The notes beneath the pieces were generated by a model, which was not told the DNA's origin, did no database searches, and worked only from the letters and a program-made list of their open reading frames with translations. The translations under genes and the position numbers were made by a program. 6,247 nucleotides of DNA, taken from contig DLVV01000432.1 of assembly GCA_003445035.1 (NCBI GenBank), forward strand, positions 1-6,247. The letters are read 5' to 3'. This DNA is from Planctomycetaceae bacterium (GTDB taxonomy: Bacteria > Planctomycetota > Planctomycetia > Planctomycetales > Planctomycetaceae). The stretch's first letter is position 1, and each line of letters opens with the position of its first letter. This document shows positions 1-6,247 of the stretch, in pieces.

Positions 1-1670
<1,670 letters not shown>

Positions 1671-1707
1671 TCAGGCTCTTCAGAATGCAAATCACACGTG
1701 GAGGTTT

Positions 1708-1723
1708 TGCAATCGTCGTGCCA
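1708..1723 (-). promoter_or_regulatory. Sigma-54 (RpoN) -24/-12 promoter of groEL
   Basis: Seen: the minus strand reads TTGGCACGACGATTGCA, that is TGGCAC (1723-1718), a 5-nt spacer, and TTGCA (1712-1708). Known: the sigma-54 consensus is YTGGCACG-N4-TTGCW with invariant GG and GC separated by 10 bp; every fixed position and the spacing match here. Inferred: transcription would start near 1697, giving a leader of about 50 nt that contains the groEL ribosome binding site. Sigma-54 promoters need an AAA+ enhancer-binding protein acting from upstream, and a candidate site is present at 1803-1819. The match could be chance, but its position, orientation and completeness in a gene-free region argue against that. 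Confidence 0.8.
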
Positions 1724-1747
1724 AAAGAGACCACGACGACGCAAGAC

Positions 1748-1763
1748 CCTCTATTGAGAGAGG
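1748..1763. other. Small inverted repeat between groEL promoter and palindrome
   Basis: CCTCT (1748-1752) and AGAGG (1759-1763) are complementary and separated by 6 nt. It lies some 55 bp upstream of the predicted sigma-54 start. With only five pairs it may be chance; no function is proposed. Confidence 0.25.
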
Positions 1764-1781
1764 TTAGGCCCAAACTGTCAA
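1753..1781 (-). promoter_or_regulatory. Possible second, sigma-70-like promoter of groEL
   Basis: The minus strand has a perfect -35 hexamer TTGACA (1781-1776), a 17-bp spacer and a poor -10 hexamer CTCAAT (1758-1753, three of six consensus bases). It could give basal groEL expression alongside the sigma-54 promoter. Because the -10 is weak, this is much less secure than the sigma-54 site. Confidence 0.3.
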
Positions 1782-1802
1782 GTCACCGCGAAGAGCCGGA
1801 AA

Positions 1803-1819
1803 ACTGCCATGTTGGCAGT
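1803..1819. promoter_or_regulatory. Palindromic candidate activator (enhancer) site upstream of groEL
   Basis: ACTGCCA-TGT-TGGCAGT is a perfect inverted repeat with 7-bp arms and a 3-bp centre. Its centre is about 114 bp upstream of the predicted sigma-54 start, inside the -80 to -150 range usual for enhancer-binding-protein sites. It does not match CIRCE, nor the NifA (TGT-N10-ACA) or NtrC consensus as I know them, so the protein that binds it is unknown. It would also lie just upstream of the possible sigma-70 -35 element. A short RNA hairpin is an alternative, but it lies outside any predicted transcript of groEL. Confidence 0.5.
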
Positions 1820-1952
1820 CTTGGGAACTCGTCTGCCACAGCGACCGATCCGAAGGCCGATCAGCACCAATCCTCAGCGACCCGACGACCACCGTCCCCG
1901 AAGACCGTCGCCAGTAATCGATCTCCGGGCGGACTGGAAACCGCACCGAATG

Positions 1953-1980
1953 TTGACCGGCTCAACGGCGTTGCTAGAAT
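1953..1980 (+). promoter_or_regulatory. Sigma-70-type promoter of tRNA-Pro
   Basis: TTGACC (1953-1958, five of six) and TAGAAT (1975-1980, five of six) are separated by 16 bp. The expected start near 1987 leaves only about 7 nt before the mature tRNA 5' end, fitting a short tRNA leader. Between this and the palindrome at 1819 (1820-1952) I see no gene or clear signal. Confidence 0.65.
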
Positions 1981-1993
1981 CGTGACCTGTCCT

Positions 1994-2067
1994 CGGGATG
2001 TAGCTCAGCCTGGCAGAGCGCTGCGTTCGGGACGCAGAGGTCGCAGGTTCAAATCCTGTCATCCCGA
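1994..2067 (+). tRNA. tRNA-Pro, anticodon CGG
   Basis: A complete 74-nt cloverleaf. The acceptor stem CGGGATG/CATCCCG pairs fully, with the C1-G72 pair characteristic of bacterial proline tRNAs and discriminator A. The D stem is GCTC/GAGC, the anticodon stem CTGCG/CGCAG closes the loop TTCGGGA (anticodon CGG, 2028-2030), and the T stem GCAGG/CCTGT has one G-T pair around TTCAAAT. It reads proline codon CCG, a favoured codon in GC-rich DNA and frequent in the downstream genes. The 3' CCA is not encoded (the next bases are CTC), so it must be added by the CCA-adding enzyme. It has its own promoter and terminator and is therefore probably a single-gene unit. Confidence 0.96.
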
Positions 2068-2076
2068 CTCGACGTA

Positions 2077-2120
2077 AAAAGCAGCTCGTCGCATTCATTA
2101 TGCGGCGAGCTGCTTTTCTT
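2077..2120 (+). terminator. Rho-independent terminator after tRNA-Pro
   Basis: Left arm 2077-2093 and right arm 2101-2117 form a 17-bp stem with one T-G pair, starting AAAAGCAGCTCG and closing a 7-nt loop (TTCATTA). The descending arm ends in a TTTTCTT tract. It begins 9 nt after the tRNA and should separate it from the genes downstream. A minor hairpin with a TTCG loop (TGCC-TTCG-GGCA, 2121-2132) follows immediately. Confidence 0.9.
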
Positions 2121-2374
2121 TGCCTTCGGGCAGGAAGTGCCGATCGGGACCGTTTGTCGTCGCCCCCCATTCAACGATCACGGCTTTTGCGGCCGGTAGT
2201 AAACCACAAAGATAAAGATGGTCCTGTCACGGGCGCGGCGATCTCGGCAAATCCGCTTATCGTCCAAAAGGTCCAGCGGCTTTATCCGGCGGCACCGCAC
2301 AACACATCTCCCTCTATGGCCGTTCCGGTTATTCTGGATCGAGACAAACAAACGAGGCTTCGGATCCTGCTGAC
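2118..2374. other. Gene-free spacer and presumed promoter region of the PSD1 operon
   Basis: No recognisable gene on either strand. Reading frames here have no family resemblance. The reading frame of the PSD1 gene stays open upstream of its first ATG to at least 2240, but that stretch lacks the CxxCH motif and other marks of a planctomycete cytochrome domain, so it is probably not coding. The segment around 2205-2220 is AT-richer (CACAAAGATAAAGATGG) and could include a -10 element, but I find no convincing paired -35/-10 hexamers. The promoter of the downstream genes must lie here, since the tRNA terminator cuts off read-through. Confidence 0.4.
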
Positions 2375-5254
2375 ATGTCCCGACCGGGAACAACTCGCCG
2401 ACGTGAGTTCTCAAGATCCGCAATCGCCGCCTCGGCCGCGACGATGTTCCCCGGACGCCGACACCGGTCCGTGGTATTGGCGCTGTTGATCGGGTTGGCC
2501 CCGGTTTCCACCAGCACCGCCGAAGACGCACACTGGGCCTACCGACCGCCGAACCGGCCATCTGTTCCGTCTGTCCGTCAGCACGATTGGCCGAGAAACC
2601 CGATCGACCGTTTCATTCTCAGTCGGCTGGAGGCCGGGCAACTGGCCCCATCCGACCGCGCCAACCGATTCACCCGTCTGCGTCGGTTGACCCTCGACCT
2701 GTCTGGCCTGCCGCCGAGTCCGCCCGAGATCCAGGCCTTCCTGTCCGACAGGCGACCGGGTGCCTGGCAGCGGTCTGTCGCCCGGCTGCTGGCCTCGCCC
2801 CGCTACGGCGAACGCATGGCCGGCCCCTGGCTGGACGCCGCCCGCTACGCCGACACCACCGGGCACGCTGCCGACAAGCCCCGCACGATGTGGCTGTACC
2901 GCGACTGGGTCATCGACGCCTTCAACCGCAATCAGCCGTTTGACCAGTTCACGATCGAACAACTGGCCGGAGACATGCTGCCCGATCCGACGGTCGACCA
3001 GCTCATCGCCACCGGGTTCCACCGCAATTCGATCCAGGCGCTGGGGAACAACCCCCGCAAGGAGGAGTTCCGGGTCAAGGGAATCGTCGACCGCGTGGAG
3101 ACCACCGGCCGGGTCTGGCTGGGGCTGACCGTGGCGTGCGCGGAATGTCACGACCACAAGTACGAGGAGTTCTCCCAGGCCGAGTACTACCGGTTCTTCG
3201 CAATCTTCAACAACGTGCCGCACCTCGGAGAGAAATTCGATGTGCACGGCCCACGAATCCAGGTGCTGCCAGCCACCACCCGCGCCACCATCGCCCAGCT
3301 GCAACGAGAACTGGACGCCATCGAGGCGACAGCAAAAGTCACCGGGCCATTCCCGGACAGGCAGATCGCCGCGGACCTGCGGGCCTGGTCACTCCAGCCC
3401 CAGGCCCTGGACAAGCTTCAAGCCCCGTCGTTGAGAATCCGCTTCGCCGGTTCGGTCCGGGCCCTCAGCCGTGACGGCCGTTCGACCGGGGTCTCGACCG
3501 ATTCACCCCGTTTGCCGAAAACCGCTTTTGCCGCCGACGGCCCTCGCCGTGGCATCCCCGCAATCAGGCTGGGCCCCGGGCGGTCGATCGTCTTCGAAGA
3601 GAGCCGGGTGCCGTCGTTCACCGGGGACCTTTCGATCGGGCTCTGGGTCCGCACGACCCAACCCGTCGCCGACCTCGTCAGCCAGTACGACTGGAGATCC
3701 GGACGCCGTGCCCACGTGTTCGGGATCGGCGGAGAGTCCGACAAGGACAGCCGCCCGGGCCGGCTGTTCACCTGGCTGTCACGAACCAGCAATCCCTTCG
3801 ACGGGGCCGTGGTTTACGGATCGATCCCGGTCAACGATGGCCGCTGGCACCATGTCGCCATGTCCTACACCGCCGGTTCGTCAGTCGAGCTGTTCGTCGA
3901 TGGCCGACGCGACACCGGGGCCACACTCACCGGACGGGTCCCTCCCCGGCTGGCCAATCCGACACTGCCGCTGGTTCTTGGGGGCGGCTTCAACAACAGC
4001 GGTCGTCCCAACGACTTCTTCGTCAACGGCCAGATGGCCGACGTCCGCCTCTTCGATCGTCCACTGGACGGAATCCAGCTGGGCGGACTGCCGGCAACAA
4101 CAGCAAGTCAACTCGACATGTTCGTCCGGTCACGAACCCTCAAAATTCCACCGCCGCTTCGCTCACTGCATGCTCGACTGGTGGCGAGTTTCCACGGCCG
4201 TTCCGATCGGCAACGCGGATTGGCAAACCAAATCAAGAGGTTGAAGCGGAAGCTGGTCACCGCCCAGGTCATGGACGAACTCTCCCCACCCCGGAACACG
4301 TTCGTCCACGTACGGGGTGACTTCGAGAATCCGGGCGAACAGGTTGCACCGGCCATCCCGGCCCTGCTCTCGCACCGGGACAAGCCCGTCTCCCCGGCGA
4401 CGCGTCTGACGCTGGCCCGCACACTGGTCGAGGGCAGCCATCCCCTGGTGGCACGTGTCGCGGTGAACCGGCTGTGGCAACACCACTTCGGTGCCGGCCT
4501 GGTCAGCACCCCCGACGACTTCGGCAGCACCGGGGAACCTCCCTCGCACCCCCAACTGCTCGACTGGCTCGCCGTCGAGCTGGTCGAGAGCGGCTGGAAC
4601 ATCCGTCACATCCAGCAGTTGATCCTCACCTCCGCCACCTACCAGCAGAACTCGCAGATCGGACCCGTGTCACGATCGGTCGATCCGCAGAACCGCTGGC
4701 TGGGACGATTCCCGCGTCGGCGGCTGGAGGCCGAACAGATTCGCGACCTCGCGCTGGCAGCCAGCGGCAGGCTGGTCGAACGCATCGGGGGCCCCAGTGT
4801 CTTTCCACCGCAACCGGCCTCGATCGGTCAGTTCCGCGACAAGACGGCCGGAACCTGGACCAACAGCACGGGACCCGACCGCTACCGGCGTTCGCTCTAC
4901 ACGTTCTGGCAGCGGATGTCGCCCTACCCGTCGCTGGTGCTCTTCGACGCGCCCAGTCGCGAACGCTGCACCGTCGCTCGTCCCACGACCAATACCCCAC
5001 TGCAGGCCCTGGTCCTGCTCAACGATCCGCACTTCGTCGACCTGGCCCGCGGCCTGGGCCGCCGAATGCTGGCGACCGGAGACAACATCAGCGAGCGGAT
5101 CCACACGGGATTCCTGGCAACGGTCTCGCGGCCACCCGACGCCGTCGAACTGGCCGCGTTCCGGCGGTTCGTCGGTGACGGCGAAGATCCCGACACCTGG
5201 TTCGGCCTCGCCCAGGTGCTGCTCAATCTCGACGAGACAATCACACGTGAGTGA
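2375..5254 (+). CDS. Exported PSD1-type protein: DUF1549, LamG-like domain, DUF1553
   Basis: A 959-residue secreted or envelope protein typical of planctomycetes; biochemical role not established. In order: a signal region (1-49), with basic RRHR followed by VVLALLIGLAPVSTSTA; the DUF1549 domain (about 52-290), opening with HWAYRPP, then NPIDRFILSRLE, LTLDLSGLPPSP, and the motif CAECHDHK (255-262), which contains CxxCH; a concanavalin-A/LamG-like domain (about 395-575), with DGRWHHVAMSYT and VELFVDGRRD (488-512); a short basic linker; and DUF1553 (about 645-959), with VARVAVNRLWQHHFG, GEPPSHPQLLDWLA, RFPRRRLEAEQIRD and the usual ending LLNLDETITRE. The PSCyt1 cytochrome domain often found at the N-terminus of this family is absent. 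The CxxCH could bind heme or another metal, but this is unproven. The start is uncertain: ATG 2375 has a weak GGAT upstream, while ATG 2444 (Met24) would leave a cleaner Sec signal peptide. The lectin-like domain suggests carbohydrate binding (inference). Intact, with no frameshift. Confidence 0.95.
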   Translation: MSRPGTTRRREFSRSAIAASAATMFPGRRHRSVVLALLIGLAPVSTSTAEDAHWAYRPPNRPSVPSVRQHDWPRNPIDRFILSRLEAGQLAPSDRANRFTRLRRLTLDLSGLPPSPPEIQAFLSDRRPGAWQRSVARLLASPRYGERMAGPWLDAARYADTTGHAADKPRTMWLYRDWVIDAFNRNQPFDQFTIEQLAGDMLPDPTVDQLIATGFHRNSIQALGNNPRKEEFRVKGIVDRVETTGRVWLGLTVACAECHDHKYEEFSQAEYYRFFAIFNNVPHLGEKFDVHGPRIQVLPATTRATIAQLQRELDAIEATAKVTGPFPDRQIAADLRAWSLQPQALDKLQAPSLRIRFAGSVRALSRDGRSTGVSTDSPRLPKTAFAADGPRRGIPAIRLGPGRSIVFEESRVPSFTGDLSIGLWVRTTQPVADLVSQYDWRSGRRAHVFGIGGESDKDSRPGRLFTWLSRTSNPFDGAVVYGSIPVNDGRWHHVAMSYTAGSSVELFVDGRRDTGATLTGRVPPRLANPTLPLVLGGGFNNSGRPNDFFVNGQMADVRLFDRPLDGIQLGGLPATTASQLDMFVRSRTLKIPPPLRSLHARLVASFHGRSDRQRGLANQIKRLKRKLVTAQVMDELSPPRNTFVHVRGDFENPGEQVAPAIPALLSHRDKPVSPATRLTLARTLVEGSHPLVARVAVNRLWQHHFGAGLVSTPDDFGSTGEPPSHPQLLDWLAVELVESGWNIRHIQQLILTSATYQQNSQIGPVSRSVDPQNRWLGRFPRRRLEAEQIRDLALAASGRLVERIGGPSVFPPQPASIGQFRDKTAGTWTNSTGPDRYRRSLYTFWQRMSPYPSLVLFDAPSRERCTVARPTTNTPLQALVLLNDPHFVDLARGLGRRMLATGDNISERIHTGFLATVSRPPDAVELAAFRRFVGDGEDPDTWFGLAQVLLNLDETITRE

Positions 5255-6247
5255 CCCGATCGCCACCCCCGACACCACTCGTCGACAGGTCCTGGCCAAC
5301 GCCTCGGGACTGTTGAGCTTCGCCGCGCTGGAGAGCCTGCGGTCAGCCCCGGCATCGGATCTCGGATGCCACATCCCCCCGCGGGCCAGACACGTGATCT
5401 ACCTGTTCATGTCCGGCGGCCCATCGCACGTGGACACCTTTGACCCCAAGCCCGAGTTGACCCGTCGCCACGGAGAACCGATTCCCGAGTCGTTCGTCAA
5501 GGACGTGCATTTCGCGATGATCCCCGACTCGACCCGGCGGCCCAGGCTGCAGGGCAGCCCCTGGCGGTTCCGCCGACACGGGGAGTCGGGGCTGGAAATT
5601 TCGAGCCTCTTTCCTCACATCGCCGGTGTCGCCGATCACCTGGCGGTGATCCGGTCGCTGCACAGCCCGATCTTCAACCACGATCCGGCCGTCAACCTGC
5701 TCAACACCGGCGACGGCCGGGTGGGTCGGCCGACGATGGGAGCCTGGCTGAGTTACGGGCTGGGCAGCCCCTCCCGGAATTTCCCGGCCTATGTCGTGCT
5801 GACCTCCGGCGTCAAGGTGCAACCCCTGCTGACCAGCTACTGGTCCAGCGGATTCCTGCCCACCCGGCACCAGGGAGTCGAATTCCGCAACAGCGGCGAC
5901 CCGATCCTGTTTCTGTCGAATCCCGAATCGGTCGATACCGCCGGACGACGCAGGCAACTCGACCTCGTCCGGTTGATGAACCGACGACGGTTCCAGCAGT
6001 CCGGGGACCCGGAAACCCTGACCCGGATCCAGCAGTACGAACTGGCCTTCCGCATGCAGGCACGTGCTCCGGGCCTGGTCAACATCAGCGGGGAGACAGC
6101 GACCACGCTGAAGATGTACGGGGCCGATCCGGCGAAGCCGTCGTTCGCCCGGAACTGCCTGATGGCCCGACGGATGGTCGAATCGGGCATCCGCTTCGTC
6201 CAGCTCTACGACATGGGCTGGGACTCGCACGGTTCTCTGAAGTCCTC
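5247..6247 (+). CDS. DUF1501 family protein, 3' end beyond the window
   Basis: Partner gene of the PSD1 protein; 333 full codons are visible of an expected 430-480. DUF1501 belongs to the alkaline-phosphatase-like superfamily, but no reaction is established for it. The chosen start is GTG 5247, inside the end of the upstream gene, giving (M)SDPIATPDTTRRQVLANASG. The TRRQVL sequence followed by a mildly hydrophobic stretch (LLSFAALESL) resembles a twin-arginine signal, usual in this family, so export in folded form is likely. Family landmarks: HVIYLFMSGGPSHVDTFDPKP (about 53-73), LFPHIAGVADHLAVIRSLHS, FNHDPAVNLLNTG, GRPTMGAWLSYGLG, NFPAYVVLTSG, ARRMVESGIRFVQLY and GWDSHGSLKS at the right edge. 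The His and Asp residues in these motifs (SHVD, NHDP, WDSH) are candidate metal ligands. The 8-bp overlap with the PSD1 stop and the poor Shine-Dalgarno suggest translational coupling. Confidence 0.94.
   Translation, partial: MSDPIATPDTTRRQVLANASGLLSFAALESLRSAPASDLGCHIPPRARHVIYLFMSGGPSHVDTFDPKPELTRRHGEPIPESFVKDVHFAMIPDSTRRPRLQGSPWRFRRHGESGLEISSLFPHIAGVADHLAVIRSLHSPIFNHDPAVNLLNTGDGRVGRPTMGAWLSYGLGSPSRNFPAYVVLTSGVKVQPLLTSYWSSGFLPTRHQGVEFRNSGDPILFLSNPESVDTAGRRRQLDLVRLMNRRRFQQSGDPETLTRIQQYELAFRMQARAPGLVNISGETATTLKMYGADPAKPSFARNCLMARRMVESGIRFVQLYDMGWDSHGSLKS

Noticed and set aside
1994..2120. Mobile-element attachment site at the tRNA 3' end
   Set aside because: No direct repeat of the tRNA 3' end was noticed elsewhere in the window, and no integrase gene is present.
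1874..2170. Minus-strand frame encoding GMTGFEPATSASRTQRSAR
   Set aside because: This is a well-known spurious peptide produced by translating a tRNA gene on its antisense strand. The DNA here is tRNA-Pro and its flanks.
2240..2374. Possible N-terminal extension of the PSD1 protein into a PSCyt1 domain
   Set aside because: The frame is open, but the translation has no CxxCH, no IRPLL-like motif, and no plausible start codon that I could find.
2411..3304. 297-codon minus-strand frame opposite the start of the PSD1 gene
   Set aside because: Antisense shadow of a clear family member; no recognisable motifs and biased composition.
5343..6230. 295-codon minus-strand frame opposite the DUF1501 gene
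   Set aside because: The plus strand encodes unmistakable DUF1501 motifs over the same span; the minus frame is a codon-bias artefact.

Overview
The window looks like chromosomal DNA from a planctomycete (phylum Planctomycetota). The strongest sign is a pair of adjacent genes typical of that phylum and its relatives: a PSD1-type protein (DUF1549 and DUF1553, with a LamG-like lectin domain between them) followed by a DUF1501 protein. The DNA is GC-rich and the genes are divergent rather than packed in one operon. The assignment rests on recognising protein families by eye; no database search was done.

Layout. Positions 1-1646 (minus strand) hold groEL, complete at its GTG start and cut by the window edge a few codons before its stop. 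Positions 1647-1993 contain no gene. They hold the groEL control region: a consensus sigma-54 (-24/-12) promoter, a perfect 7-3-7 palindrome about 110 bp upstream of the expected start of transcription (the usual place for an enhancer-binding-protein site), a weaker sigma-70-like alternative, and, facing right, a sigma-70-type promoter for the next gene. Positions 1994-2067 are tRNA-Pro(CGG), followed at once by a strong intrinsic terminator (2077-2120). Positions 2118-2374 contain no recognised gene. Positions 2375-5254 (plus) encode the PSD1 protein, and from 5247 to the right edge (plus) runs the start of the DUF1501 gene, overlapping the PSD1 stop by 8 bp.

How the parts work together. GroEL is the general ATP-driven folding chaperone. 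No groES lies next to its start and no CIRCE (HrcA operator) was seen, so this copy is probably controlled by sigma-54 and an activator rather than by HrcA. The PSD1 and DUF1501 genes form a translationally coupled two-gene unit for two exported proteins. Such pairs are very common in planctomycete genomes; their biochemical role is not established, though a role outside the cytoplasm, possibly in handling complex polysaccharides, is often suspected.

The best lead is the groEL promoter architecture (sigma-54 promoter plus palindromic candidate enhancer), followed by the His/Asp-rich GroEL tail made by a perfect 15-bp tandem duplication. I see no clearly new multi-gene system.
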